The notes beneath the pieces were generated by a model. It did not search any database, was not told the origin of the DNA, and was given only the letters and a program-made list of their open reading frames with translations. DNA of 64,000 bases from CALKZN01 sp050633785 (lineage in GTDB: Bacteria > Pseudomonadota > Gammaproteobacteria > Arenicellales > Arenicellaceae), in the NCBI GenBank assembly GCA_050633785.1, contig JBOEHE010000016.1:35950-99949 (forward strand). The letters run 5' to 3'. Each line of letters starts with the position of its first letter. Positions within the stretch are counted from its first letter, which is position 1. The translations under genes and the position numbers were made by a program. This document shows positions 44,465-53,838 of this stretch, piece by piece.

Positions 44465-45373
44465 ATGCAGCAAAACTACTACCAGACAAATCATAGACAG
44501 CTCTATATGCTGCCCACCAAGGCCGGTTGGGTTTATGGCCTAGTGGTATTCGCTTTGTTGTTAGCTGCCTTGAAATACAATCACCAAGCCACCTTTTTAC
44601 TGACCTTTCTATTAGCCGCCATAGGCCAGGTGACCTCTCTTTATACCCACAAGAATCTGCTTAAAATTGGCATTCAATCTCTACCTGCTGAACCGGTCTT
44701 TGCAGGTGACAAAGCCATCTTCCCTATTGAGCTAAAAAACCCCAGCACCAGCCAACGTCACGGCATTTGGACTTTGTGCGGAGATTTCAAACACTGCAGT
44801 TCGCTTGCCCCATCTCATACTGCAACCATCAATATTAACATTCCAGCTAAACAACGGGGACTGATGAATATGCCAGCCATCATTCTCAGCTCGCAATTTC
44901 CCATAGGTATTTTATTCAGCTGGACAAAATTATTTAAACCGGACACTACCTGCCTGATATATCCTGAACCAAAGAACATCCTGCCCAGCCCTGAACTTAA
45001 ACATGACGACACTGAGGATGAGGAAGAAAACAACACCAAACAAGTCCAAGGCTCTGACGAGTTTTCCTCTTTGCGTCATTATGTTCCAGGGGATCGTTTA
45101 CGTGATATCCATTGGCCAGCTCTGGCGAAAAACAACCAATTAGTCAGCAAAGAATACAAAACCACAGCACGATCAAGCCTTATCTTTGACTGGCAACATG
45201 TACATGCCTTGTCAACTGAAGACAAACTGAGCCAACTGACTTATTGGATTCTGCAGGCAGAAAAGCAACAGCAGGATTATCAATTATCAATCCCTGGCTT
45301 TACTTCCGAGCACACGCAAGGCCTACAGCACAGACATTCCTGCCTGCAACAACTCGCTCAATGGCAAGGGTAG
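44465..45373 (+). CDS. DUF58 protein
   Basis: 302 aa from ATG 44465, 13 bp after the moxR stop. Two N-terminal transmembrane helices (GWVYGLVVFALLLAALKY, TFLLTFLLAAIGQVTSL) precede a soluble part. The DUF58 signature is EFSSLRHYVPGDRLRDIHWPALAKNNQLVSKEYK, rewritten here as EFSSLRHYVPGD, then RDIHWPA and LVSKEYK. DUF58 proteins are VWA-like partners of MoxR ATPases. Function in this organism is unknown. Confidence 0.92.
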   Translation: MQQNYYQTNHRQLYMLPTKAGWVYGLVVFALLLAALKYNHQATFLLTFLLAAIGQVTSLYTHKNLLKIGIQSLPAEPVFAGDKAIFPIELKNPSTSQRHGIWTLCGDFKHCSSLAPSHTATININIPAKQRGLMNMPAIILSSQFPIGILFSWTKLFKPDTTCLIYPEPKNILPSPELKHDDTEDEEENNTKQVQGSDEFSSLRHYVPGDRLRDIHWPALAKNNQLVSKEYKTTARSSLIFDWQHVHALSTEDKLSQLTYWILQAEKQQQDYQLSIPGFTSEHTQGLQHRHSCLQQLAQWQG

Positions 45374-45383
45374 CAAAGGGCCA

Positions 45384-47462
45384 ATGAAACTATTTCCAAA
45401 ACTTAGACTTCCACAGTTTCCCAGCGTTGGAATAATACCGGCTTATTCTCACAGCCCCATTGCAGCTTTTTGCCTGTTAATTAATGCCGCCATCATCACC
45501 GCTGTTTATCTCTTCATAGGCGACACCATCATTGCGATATTTTCTCTGGTGTTGCTGGGATTGAAATTCCTGTTAATCAAACGAAAAACTGAGTCTCTTG
45601 GCAATGTGCCACTTATCGTTTTATTTATTTTGAGTATAGGCCTGATCGTCGTTAACTTTGGGGGTTGGTCTGGCAGCCGTACATTGATTGCTTTATTAAT
45701 CACCCTGCTTGCCTTGAAATTACTAGAAACAAAAACTATACGAGGTTATTTTATTTCTGGCAGCTTGATGTATTTCATAGCGGCTATCATTTTTGTCTAT
45801 GAAAGTTCATCAACAGCAATAGTATTTCTATGCGCCTACTGTGTCACTACAACAGCTTGCCTGGCACTGCTGAGCCAACCCGAAATACGTTTTAGCAATA
45901 AACCATTACTAGGAAGCCTTAAAGAAAGCGGTAAAATTCTGCTTCAGGCCATCCCGTTAACCCTTATTTTATTTTTTCTTTTTCCCAGAATACAAAGCAA
46001 TTTTGGCTTTCTGCCTGGAGATGTTAACAATAACAAACCAGGTTTTGAAAACTTCCTGCGCAGTGGAGACATTTCTGGCCGTTCATTCAGTAATGAACTT
46101 GCTTTTCGAGCAGAGTTCACAGGCCAAACTGTCCCCCAATCAAACCAGCTTTATTGGCGTAGCAAAGTATTTTCCAAAGAATCCCAGTTCAGCTGGCTGC
46201 TAGATGAAAGAGTCAGCCGACCTTTATCCACATCCACACCATCACCTAAAGACACAACGGCCAGAAGCGTTATAAGCTATAGCATTATCCATCAACCCAG
46301 CAGCGACAAAAACCTCCCGGTTCTCGATTCCATTCAAAAAACCAATATGGGTAAGCTATACAGTGACCATACCGTTAAAATCAGACGAGGCTTTGATAAT
46401 CCGACTCTGTATAAAGCAACAGCCGTTATAAGCAATTCAAACAACACAATTCAACCTTACAGTTTCAAACCTTTTCTGCAAACATCTATTAAACCCAAGG
46501 CAAAAACCAGGCAATTAATGCAACAATGGCAGAATAAGGCAAACAACCACTCAGAAATAGTAAACCTGGTCTTGCAACATTTTCGTCAACAGCCGTTTAA
46601 ATACAACTTGATTCCTCCCAATTTGAAACAGAATCAACCGGTTGAAGACTTTTTATTCAACACTCAAAGCGGCTATTGCGAACACTACTCGTCAACATTT
46701 ACTCTATTGATGCGCTGGATGAACATCCCAGCCCGTGTTGTCGTAGGGTTTCAGGGTGGAGACTGGGTTCCACAAGGTCAATTCTTTGAAGTTCGTTATT
46801 CCGATGCACATGCCTGGAGCGAAGTATGGATAAAGGGAAAAGGCTGGACTCGCGTTGACCCTACAGCTGCAGTTGCACCTGAACGCATTGAATTCGGCAT
46901 GGATGCCATGTTGAAACTCATGGCTGCAAATCAGATGGGCACAGGCATGAGTGGCAGCAAACTCGCTGATTTTATGCGACCCAGAGGGTTTAATAAGATG
47001 TTGCAGAGTATCAATCAAATGGTCAGCTCAGCCAGCCACACATGGGACAAATGGGTAGTAAATTTCAGCTCTGAAAGGCAAACCGAACTACTGAAAAGTC
47101 TGAATTTAGGTGATGACCACAAAATTGCCAAACTCCTGTCTCTGCTGCTGAGCTTGATCGGCTTAGTCGTAATGGTAATACTCTGGCGCCTGAGGCCAAG
47201 GAAACCCAAGATGTTACCCATAGATGACCTGTACCAGCAGTTTTTAAATAAACTGCAACGCGTTAACGTTGATTATAGTGCCAGCGAAGGGCCAATCAGT
47301 TTTGGCCAACGAGCAGCCAGTCAACTACCCCACAATGAAACTGACATCCTGCAAATTAGTCAGTATTATATACAGGCGAAGTACAGCAATCAGGAGTTTG
47401 ATATCACAACCCTCAAAGATGCTATACAGCGGTTTAAGCCATCAGTTCAATCATCAACTTAA
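45384..47462 (+). CDS. TgpA-type transglutaminase-like membrane protein (DUF3488 + transglutaminase core)
   Basis: 692 aa. Six N-terminal transmembrane helices (DUF3488) are followed by a periplasmic transglutaminase-like domain. The nucleophile is Cys432 in SGYCEHYSSTF, His is in SDAHAWSEVW and Asp in WTRVDPTAAV. One more helix (LLSLLLSLIGLVVMVILW) and a DUF4129-like tail complete it. Pseudomonas TgpA is essential in some strains. With MoxR and DUF58 it forms the usual three-gene set. Confidence 0.93.
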   Translation: MKLFPKLRLPQFPSVGIIPAYSHSPIAAFCLLINAAIITAVYLFIGDTIIAIFSLVLLGLKFLLIKRKTESLGNVPLIVLFILSIGLIVVNFGGWSGSRTLIALLITLLALKLLETKTIRGYFISGSLMYFIAAIIFVYESSSTAIVFLCAYCVTTTACLALLSQPEIRFSNKPLLGSLKESGKILLQAIPLTLILFFLFPRIQSNFGFLPGDVNNNKPGFENFLRSGDISGRSFSNELAFRAEFTGQTVPQSNQLYWRSKVFSKESQFSWLLDERVSRPLSTSTPSPKDTTARSVISYSIIHQPSSDKNLPVLDSIQKTNMGKLYSDHTVKIRRGFDNPTLYKATAVISNSNNTIQPYSFKPFLQTSIKPKAKTRQLMQQWQNKANNHSEIVNLVLQHFRQQPFKYNLIPPNLKQNQPVEDFLFNTQSGYCEHYSSTFTLLMRWMNIPARVVVGFQGGDWVPQGQFFEVRYSDAHAWSEVWIKGKGWTRVDPTAAVAPERIEFGMDAMLKLMAANQMGTGMSGSKLADFMRPRGFNKMLQSINQMVSSASHTWDKWVVNFSSERQTELLKSLNLGDDHKIAKLLSLLLSLIGLVVMVILWRLRPRKPKMLPIDDLYQQFLNKLQRVNVDYSASEGPISFGQRAASQLPHNETDILQISQYYIQAKYSNQEFDITTLKDAIQRFKPSVQSST

Positions 47463-47508
47463 CTTAAAACTCAACTTAAAACTCAACTTAAAACTCAACT
47501 TAAAACTC
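47461..47508 (+). repeat. Four tandem copies of a 12-bp unit
   Basis: AACTTAAAACTC is repeated four times without change, beginning inside the TgpA stop codon and ending 16 bp before the next ATG. A partial copy (CAACTTAA) precedes it. The unit is a multiple of three and would read NLKL in the frame open across it. It could be an expansion by slippage that pushes the Shine-Dalgarno spacing or a site for regulation. Confidence 0.9.
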
Positions 47509-47524
47509 AACAACAGGATTTACC

Positions 47525-47974
47525 ATGAAAGCACTTTCCGATAATTTTTACGTTGCTGGCCAATTAGAACCGGAACACTTTCAACTCGCGAAAGAATCAG
47601 GAATCAGTTTAATCATTAACAATCGCCCAGATGGTGAACAGGAAGGTCAAATGACAGCCGAAACTGCCCAAAAGCTGGCGACAGACTTAGGCATTGACTA
47701 CCTGCATCTACCTATGGCGAATGGTCAACCATTGCCAAATGATCTAATCCCGAATATGCAAACAGCCTTATTGCAACAGCAAAATAAACAAGGCTCAACT
47801 CTGGCTCACTGCCGTTCCGGTACACGCTCAAGCTTTCTCTGGGGTGCCATTCAAATCATAGAAGGCAACTGCAGCCCTGAAGAGATTATCAGCAGCGCAA
47901 ACTCAATCGGTATTAATCTGAACGGGTTTTTGCCAGTTTTTAAGCAAATTGAAGCTTCTTTGGAACAGAAATAA
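47525..47974 (+). CDS. TIGR01244-type (DUF442) phosphatase/sulfurtransferase-like protein
   Basis: 149 aa. A dual-specificity-phosphatase-like fold is shown by DNFYVAGQLEPEHFQ, IINNRPDGEQ, DYLHLPMANGQPL and the active-site loop AHCRSGTRSSFLW, with the nucleophilic Cys in HCxSGTR. Homologues are found alone or fused to beta-lactamase-fold persulfide dioxygenases (Blh). Its probable role is in sulfide or persulfide handling. It follows TgpA after the tandem repeat. Confidence 0.9.
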   Translation: MKALSDNFYVAGQLEPEHFQLAKESGISLIINNRPDGEQEGQMTAETAQKLATDLGIDYLHLPMANGQPLPNDLIPNMQTALLQQQNKQGSTLAHCRSGTRSSFLWGAIQIIEGNCSPEEIISSANSIGINLNGFLPVFKQIEASLEQK

Positions 47975-47977
47975 CCG

Positions 47978-48544
47978 CTAGTCTGAGTCTTTATCAGCAC
48001 TGGTTTTTCCAGTGATTTTATCCTTAAAGTCCAGCACCTTACTGACCCCTGAACCTAATTTCATCAGCTTAGCTAAGCTGTCTGAATTCAAGCGTTGTAG
48101 TTCCAAAGACCAATGAGTCATCATTTCGATCATATCGTGCAATTCCTGCATTCTGGCATGTGCGTACTGGCCTTCATCCGTTATCGGTTCATTCATCAGC
48201 TCATCACGCAACAAACTTAATGTGGGCTCAATCTCCCTTTTGCGCCGCTCCTCAATCAAGGTCCGGGCTATCTCCCAGCAATCATCTGGAGCTTCATAGT
48301 ATTCTTTTCTATCTCCTGCTATATGATGAGGTTTAATTAACCGCCAGGATTGTAGTTCTTTCAAACCCATACTGACATTAGATCGCGAAATGCTCAAAGC
48401 CTCACTGATATCATCCGCATTAAGCGGTTTTTCTGTCATCATGATCAGAGCATACATCTGACCAACAGTACGATTAATACCCCATCGACTACCCATTTCA
48501 CCGAAATGAAGGATAAAGGACTGTACTTTAGAAGAAACATTCAT
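47978..48544 (-). CDS. GbsR/MarR-type transcriptional regulator
   Basis: 188 aa. The family start GEMGSRWGINRTVGQMYALIMMTEKPL is followed by a helix-turn-helix, NADDISEALSISRSNVSMGLKELQSWRLI, and a wing with HIAGDRKEYYEAPDD. GbsR proteins often control osmolyte or membrane functions. It converges with the phosphatase-like gene (3-bp gap). GAGG precedes the start. Its target is not identifiable here. Confidence 0.9.
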   Translation of the reverse strand: MNVSSKVQSFILHFGEMGSRWGINRTVGQMYALIMMTEKPLNADDISEALSISRSNVSMGLKELQSWRLIKPHHIAGDRKEYYEAPDDCWEIARTLIEERRKREIEPTLSLLRDELMNEPITDEGQYAHARMQELHDMIEMMTHWSLELQRLNSDSLAKLMKLGSGVSKVLDFKDKITGKTSADKDSD

Positions 48545-48868
48545 AGTGGTAGCCTCACAGCAAGCTTTAATAAACCGGGTCTATCGGACAATGTGACTTA
48601 GGTGTTCAAAGCACCGATCCAGGCTAGTTTTTCTAGGGAAAGCCACTGGGTGCCCTTGGATATTATCGAACAACGCCAAGTTATAATTTCTGAAATTTCA
48701 GTAATATCTGAAAGTATAAGGCAGACTGATAATAGACGAAAGCTTTATTGCTGAATGGCCTGCCAGTTAAGGGGAGTGAACAGAGTTTATTTGGCCAAAC
48801 ATAAAAAAGCGACGAAAATACCGTCGCTTTTCATACTGCCACTATACGCCCCACTCAGGCAGACAAAC
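48545..48868. other. Intergenic region with a bidirectional terminator
   Basis: 324 bp without a gene. AAAAGCGACG (48805-48814) and CGTCGCTTTT (48822-48831) form a strong hairpin with T-tracts in both directions. It serves as terminator for the minus-strand metzincin gene ending at 48869 and may also stop plus-strand read-through. The remainder contains the GbsR promoter region. Confidence 0.7.
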
Positions 48869-50611
48869 TCAATCAACAATCGGACCTTCCAATGGCAAAC
48901 ACGATCTCGCTTTATTGACAATCCAGTTCCACGCAACACTGACATCTCCGGTCGTGAAACGAGGCTCTCCTCCCAAAGCCAGATACTCAGCAACAGTCGC
49001 TAAAGTCACAGCATCTAAACCAGCTGAGTCAGCAGCGGTATACATAATATTATGCGCCCCATCATGTCCATCATGTTTCAAGTCAAAACAATGACCCGCT
49101 TCATGCACTGGGACTGTCTGAAATACCAGATCTGGCCTAAAATCCCGATAAGTAGCCCCTATGGCTATACGTTGGTCATTACCCGCGCTGATCCAGTCTG
49201 CTTCGGCATAACCAAAGTTTCCTCCAGCGTAGCCAAACACACAGATAATCGGCAAAGTGCAATACGCTGTTGGTGGGTTATCGGCATTATTGCCTGTTGC
49301 AAACTCAACCATATCCTTAGCGGTGTCATCCCTCAGGTCAGGCAGAATAAAGCGATCGATATGATTCACTGTCAGCAATTCAAATTCATCCCAATGGAAC
49401 TTCAAACCCAATTGCAGAGCCTTGGTCTGAGTGGCTTCCATCTGTCTCAAAAAGACATCACGCCTGACAGAGATACAAACAAAATTTGGCACAGTCTCAC
49501 CGGCCAGATAGCGACGGATATGCGAATAATCCACCTTGCGATTCGTACCTTCATACACCACATCCAAGCGACCATGATTAAAGAATTTACGCTTACAGGT
49601 TGGACCATAGCCTAAAGCACCGTATAAATTCAGTTGATCACTTTCGTGCAACATTTTCAGAGTTAGCCTCTCTCCCACAGATCGCACCTGAGTTCGAATA
49701 GGTCTGATTTTCCATGGCAAACCCAGACTGGATGTTTCAAGATTAATCCCATCTTTTATATTCTCAGCAACATTGTCATTGAAATTCTCATCCAGCACTG
49801 ATGCAATCGCATCGCGTTTTTCACGGTATCGCACCCATTGCGCAGCCCCACTGGATCCCACTGTGGCAACACCAAATGCCCCGGTGATAACGCCACCCAG
49901 ACCGCTGAGACCATAAACCAAATCTTCCAGAAAGCCACAAAAATCCAGTTTTAAGAAATTAATTATGGCATTAGCCAAACCCTCAAAGATTTGACGGATT
50001 CCATCGATAATCCGACGGATTCCGGACAATATACCAATCAACAAACCCAGAATAAATCCAAGCCAGCCAAGCTGTCCAGCAAGTTGCTCCAGAGAAGCAA
50101 TGGTCAGATCAATCAAATCAACCAGTTGTTCGAGAATCAAATTCACCAGATCCAGAACATCTTTAAAAATATCAACGATCTCAAACCAGGTATCGATCAA
50201 CAGATCCAGCAAACCTCTCCAGTCAGTAAAGATGCAGACAACACCGACCACAACAAATTTCGCAACCGCGACGACCACCCTGACAATAATTTTAACCAGA
50301 CGAACAACAATCTTGCACACGGTTTCAACCAACCATTCGCCAACCACTTTGACCACCCATTCAATAAAGGTCTCAATGATGGTTTCTAACCAACAAAACC
50401 ACTTATTACAGCAAGCACAATACCATTTGCATTTACGCTTTTTGCATTTCTTTTCCTGACGCTCACGGCGTCTTTCAATCGGCTCCCTGACTTCTCGTTC
50501 AACCCAACGACGTGCCTGTTCACATTTTTCTTCAGCACGTTCCACCCAACGCTCTACTGGAATAGTAACATTCTCTGTTACCCAATCTTTGACATCAGTA
50601 CATGCAGACAT
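48869..50611 (-). CDS. Metzincin-like metalloprotease with Cys-rich amphipathic N-terminal half
   Basis: 580 aa. Residues 1-55 are highly charged helices. Residues 56-73 carry a cysteine cluster (C56, C61, C65, C67, C68, C73). About 74-270 are long amphipathic or hydrophobic helices rich in Val, Ile, Leu and Trp with frequent Asp/Glu, ending in a Gly-rich GLSGLGGVITGAFGVATVG. The C-terminal domain has HEAGHCFDLKH (His503, Glu504, His507, His513), the HExxHxxxxxH zinc site, and a candidate Met-turn, NIMYTA, at Met523. No signal peptide is evident. A secreted or delivered toxin with a membrane-active N-terminus is a reasonable guess. I know no described protein with this layout. Confidence 0.8.
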   Translation of the reverse strand: MSACTDVKDWVTENVTIPVERWVERAEEKCEQARRWVEREVREPIERRRERQEKKCKKRKCKWYCACCNKWFCWLETIIETFIEWVVKVVGEWLVETVCKIVVRLVKIIVRVVVAVAKFVVVGVVCIFTDWRGLLDLLIDTWFEIVDIFKDVLDLVNLILEQLVDLIDLTIASLEQLAGQLGWLGFILGLLIGILSGIRRIIDGIRQIFEGLANAIINFLKLDFCGFLEDLVYGLSGLGGVITGAFGVATVGSSGAAQWVRYREKRDAIASVLDENFNDNVAENIKDGINLETSSLGLPWKIRPIRTQVRSVGERLTLKMLHESDQLNLYGALGYGPTCKRKFFNHGRLDVVYEGTNRKVDYSHIRRYLAGETVPNFVCISVRRDVFLRQMEATQTKALQLGLKFHWDEFELLTVNHIDRFILPDLRDDTAKDMVEFATGNNADNPPTAYCTLPIICVFGYAGGNFGYAEADWISAGNDQRIAIGATYRDFRPDLVFQTVPVHEAGHCFDLKHDGHDGAHNIMYTAADSAGLDAVTLATVAEYLALGGEPRFTTGDVSVAWNWIVNKARSCLPLEGPIVD

Positions 50612-50628
50612 AATTCTTCTCCCAGGTT

Positions 50629-51012
50629 TTATTGCTGCCCTGCTGCTATAACAGAGTCAAGCATGTTATGAGTCATACGGTGGCTGAGAATCAAACTGGT
50701 CAGTTTGCCGGTCAATGCTAAAAAAACAGCTATCACCCCTGTGGACCACAAGTTTTCCCAATGAGGGGATAGTTGCAAATAGCCAAGAATGTAACTCATT
50801 ATCGGCGTTATAAATAATATTAACGATGCCAGGCCACATCCACAATCGGCCAGGCCAAAAGCAATCCATTTCTGATAATGATGCTGCGTTTTCTCATTCA
50901 GCCCTGTTGAAAATTCAAAATTTACGCGAAAAGCACTGGGTCGATCAAACACCCCGACTCTGGCTTTCAAATCACGCACACCATCCAGATTTTTTAAAAC
51001 AATTACCGCCAT
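50629..51012 (-). CDS. Small two-helix membrane protein, partner of the metzincin-like protein
   Basis: 127 aa. A cytoplasmic-looking N-terminal domain (MAVIVLKNLDGVRDLKARV, DRPSAFRVNFEFSTGL) precedes two or three hydrophobic helices (CGCGLASLILFITPIMSYILGY and WSTGVIAVFLALTGKLTSLIL). It lies 17 bp upstream of the metalloprotease gene on the same strand, so they are co-transcribed. It may anchor, chaperone or neutralise the protease. No family was recognised. Confidence 0.72.
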   Translation of the reverse strand: MAVIVLKNLDGVRDLKARVGVFDRPSAFRVNFEFSTGLNEKTQHHYQKWIAFGLADCGCGLASLILFITPIMSYILGYLQLSPHWENLWSTGVIAVFLALTGKLTSLILSHRMTHNMLDSVIAAGQQ

Positions 51013-51386
51013 GATTCTCTATCACTCAGTGACTCCATATTACTCAAATGTCTTTTTAATATACGCCCGAGTTTTTATTCACAACAGAATTTAAAACTTG
51101 AATATTCAAGTATTTACCTACTTTTACTGAAAAAATCAGGTGTCGTTCCGACCAGGAAAATCAACTTAAAACGCTTTAGTTTTCAATAAGTAACCATAAC
51201 TGTATTTTTCCTTTTCAACCCTCTATTTATACTTGAAAAACAGCCTTGTTTTTTTGCAGTTAAGAACGAATATGGACTTCTTTTCAGAGCCAAAATCAAG
51301 ATAAAAACGCTTTTTTTGTTATATCCACTGTGCAACCGGTATAATCGCGTTCCTATTCTTATTTAAGCCGTAACAGGTTTGCCCTT
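51013..51386. promoter_or_regulatory. Divergent intergenic region with rimO promoter
   Basis: 374 bp. On the plus strand, TTGTTA (51316-51321) and TATAAT (51340-51345), 18 bp apart, form a good sigma-70 promoter about 40 bp ahead of rimO. The rest is AT-rich, with long A/T runs; no gene is seen. The minus-strand promoter for the membrane protein/metzincin pair should lie near 51015-51080 but is not clear. Confidence 0.7.
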
Positions 51387-52709
51387 ATGTCACAAAAAGT
51401 TGGTTTTATTAGTCTTGGATGCCCAAAAGCTCTGGTTGATTCAGAACGCATTTTGACGGAGTTGCGCCGTGATGGGTATGAGATTGTCCCTACCTATCAA
51501 GACGCTGATATGGTGGTAGTGAATACCTGTGGTTTTATCGATGCCGCAAAACAGGAATCACTGGATACCATTGGTGAAGCACTCAATGAAAATGGCAAAG
51601 TCATCGTCACTGGTTGCATGGGAGCAACTCAAAGTGATATCACTGATGTTCACCCCAGCGTGCTGGATGTTTCCGGGCCACATGCCTATGAACAAGTTGT
51701 CGGTGCGGTTCACGAACATTTACCACCTCAACGTGACCACAATCCTTATGTCGATTTAATGCCCCCGCAAGGCATCAAACTGACACCGCGTCACTTTGCT
51801 TATCTGAAAATTTCCGAAGGCTGCAACCACCGTTGCAGTTTCTGTATCATCCCTTCGATGCGCGGTGACCTGGTCAGCCGCCCAGTCAATGATGTTCTCG
51901 CTGAAGCAGAAGGTCTGGTTCGCTCTGGTGTGAAAGAACTGTTAGTCATTTCTCAGGACACCAGCGCCTATGGTGTTGATACTCGCTATAAAACCGAATT
52001 CCACAACGGCCGCCCGGTCAAAACAAAAATGCTGGATATGTGTGAAGCCCTGGGTGATATGGGTGTCTGGGTACGCCTGCATTATGTCTACCCTTATCCC
52101 CATGTTGATGATGTAATTCCACTGATGGCCGCAGGGAAAATTCTGCCTTATCTTGACATTCCCTTTCAGCATGGTAGCCCCAAGATTCTTAAGGCAATGA
52201 AACGCCCTGGTTCTATCGACAACACACTTGCCAGAATTCATAAATGGCGTGAAATATGTCCTGATTTGACTATTCGCAGCACCTTTATTGTTGGTTTTCC
52301 TGGAGAAACCGACGATGATTTTGAACAACTGTTAGACTTTATTCGTGAAGCACAGCTGGACCGCGTTGGCGCTTTTGAATACTCTCCTGTCGAAGGAGCG
52401 CCAGCCAATGAACTGGCCGATCCAGTGCCGGATGAAATTAAAGCTGAACGGCTGGAAAAGTTCATGGCTGTGCAGGCTGAAATCAGCACCGCCAGACTGC
52501 AACGCAAAATTGGTCAGCAGTTGGACATTCTGATCGATGAGGTCGATGATGAAGGCGCTATAGGGCGCAGCAAAGCAGATGCACCTGAAATCGATGGTCT
52601 GGTTTATCTCAATGGTGAAACACGCTACCAAGCTGGCGATATCGTCTCAGTCAAGATCACTCATGCTGATGAACATGACTTATGGGCCGAAGCTACGCCT
52701 GCCAGCTAA
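51387..52709 (+). CDS. rimO: Ribosomal protein S12 methylthiotransferase RimO
   Basis: 440 aa. The N-terminal UPF0004 domain holds three Fe-S cysteines (C12 in LGCPKALVDSE, C48 in NTCGFI, C77 in TGCMGA). The radical-SAM motif is SEGCNHRCSFCIIPSMRG. The C-terminal TRAM domain ends IVSVKITHADEHDLWAE. LGCPKALVDSE distinguishes RimO from MiaB. It methylthiolates Asp88 of ribosomal protein S12. The downstream NYN gene follows by 18 bp. Confidence 0.97.
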   Translation: MSQKVGFISLGCPKALVDSERILTELRRDGYEIVPTYQDADMVVVNTCGFIDAAKQESLDTIGEALNENGKVIVTGCMGATQSDITDVHPSVLDVSGPHAYEQVVGAVHEHLPPQRDHNPYVDLMPPQGIKLTPRHFAYLKISEGCNHRCSFCIIPSMRGDLVSRPVNDVLAEAEGLVRSGVKELLVISQDTSAYGVDTRYKTEFHNGRPVKTKMLDMCEALGDMGVWVRLHYVYPYPHVDDVIPLMAAGKILPYLDIPFQHGSPKILKAMKRPGSIDNTLARIHKWREICPDLTIRSTFIVGFPGETDDDFEQLLDFIREAQLDRVGAFEYSPVEGAPANELADPVPDEIKAERLEKFMAVQAEISTARLQRKIGQQLDILIDEVDDEGAIGRSKADAPEIDGLVYLNGETRYQAGDIVSVKITHADEHDLWAEATPAS

Positions 52710-52727
52710 GCACTAATAATTGCCAAC

Positions 52728-53204
52728 ATGAAGAAAATTGCGGTCTTTGTCGATGTGCAGAATATTTATTATACGACACGTCAGGCCTATGGCCGCCAAT
52801 TTGATTACCGAGCACTCTGGAAACGCCTATTGGCGAATGGTGACATCGTCACCGCCAATGCCTATGCCATTGAGCGTAATGATGACCAGCAACGTAAGTT
52901 TCAAACTGCCTTACAACACATCGGCTTTACTATAAAACTAAAGCCTTATATTCAACGCAGCGATGGTTCCGCCAAAGGCGACTGGGATGTAGGCATCACT
53001 ATCGACATCATGGAAACGGCTTCAGAAGTGGATACAGTTGTCTTATTATCCGGCGATGGTGACTTTGATCTGTTGTTGAAAAAAATCAACAATGATTACG
53101 ACGTCACCACCGAAGTCTATGGCGTGCCTCCACTGACAGCTCAGTCTTTGATTGATGCAGCCACTGTTTTTCATGGGATAACAGCGGAATTATTACTGCC
53201 TTAA
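52728..53204 (+). CDS. NYN/LabA-type (PIN-fold) putative ribonuclease
   Basis: 158 aa. The NYN fold is shown by AVFVDVQNIYYTTRQ (first acidic residue), KGDWDVGITIDIME and VVLLSGDGDFDLLLKKIN, giving the acidic set expected for Mg-dependent RNA cleavage. It is an intact single-domain protein. It follows rimO by 18 bp on the same strand and probably shares its transcript. RNA processing or decay is the likely role. Confidence 0.9.
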   Translation: MKKIAVFVDVQNIYYTTRQAYGRQFDYRALWKRLLANGDIVTANAYAIERNDDQQRKFQTALQHIGFTIKLKPYIQRSDGSAKGDWDVGITIDIMETASEVDTVVLLSGDGDFDLLLKKINNDYDVTTEVYGVPPLTAQSLIDAATVFHGITAELLLP

Positions 53205-53220
53205 TTAACTCAGAACTGAG

Positions 53221-53742
53221 CTAGCACTGCTTACTCCATAACTGTTTGCACTTAAAGCCATATTCTTGTAATTGAACAACTGTCTTTTGAGAATTTTCAA
53301 CGCTTTCTGTAGAGAATTGTGAGGCTTCGTTTTCAAGAGCATTATCAATAATCAACTTTGAATCTCTCAAACCTAAGCATGACTCCGCCTTAATCAATTT
53401 TGTAGCCGCTACTTTATTCGCACCTTTTTCCAAACCATAGACAGAAATCTTTGGCGTCAACTCTCCGAACGGATCACCACAGGCTTCAAAAGCCGCCACG
53501 TAATGTTCACTGGAATAAGCAGTCCCGGCTTCAAAAATATTGCCAGTTCGTTTACAAACAATTACAGGGCCATTGCCAATACTCATATCCGCCAAACCAC
53601 AAGACTGTATATATTCGTTATTTTGGTAGAAAAAAACAAAACAACCCGTGAACTCTTGAGTAGATTCTGCCACTAAAGAGAAACCATCTAAATTTTCCAG
53701 GAACTGTTTTTCAAAAATTCCTTTTGCTTCTATCTCGTTCAT
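53221..53742 (-). CDS. YrhB/Imm35-like protein, probable orphan immunity protein
   Basis: 173 aa. The first 95 residues look like the YrhB/Imm35 fold: GCFVFFYQNNEYIQSC, GNGPVIVCKRTGNIFEAGTAYSSEHYVAAFE. The family includes immunity proteins of polymorphic toxin loci. The C-terminal 80 residues are an unassigned extension. No toxin gene is adjacent. It starts a run of three small minus-strand genes. It is assigned by pattern only. Confidence 0.65.
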   Translation of the reverse strand: MNEIEAKGIFEKQFLENLDGFSLVAESTQEFTGCFVFFYQNNEYIQSCGLADMSIGNGPVIVCKRTGNIFEAGTAYSSEHYVAAFEACGDPFGELTPKISVYGLEKGANKVAATKLIKAESCLGLRDSKLIIDNALENEASQFSTESVENSQKTVVQLQEYGFKCKQLWSKQC

Positions 53743-53838
53743 ATTCTATAAAATAATAACGTCTTTGAAACAGTCTTTACGATAAATCACTATTGACTCT
53801 CCAAACATCTTAACAAAACCGTTTTGTTAATTTACTCA

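Noticed and set aside
47461..47508. CRISPR-like array
   Set aside because: The units are directly adjacent with no spacers and only 12 bp long; a simple tandem repeat.
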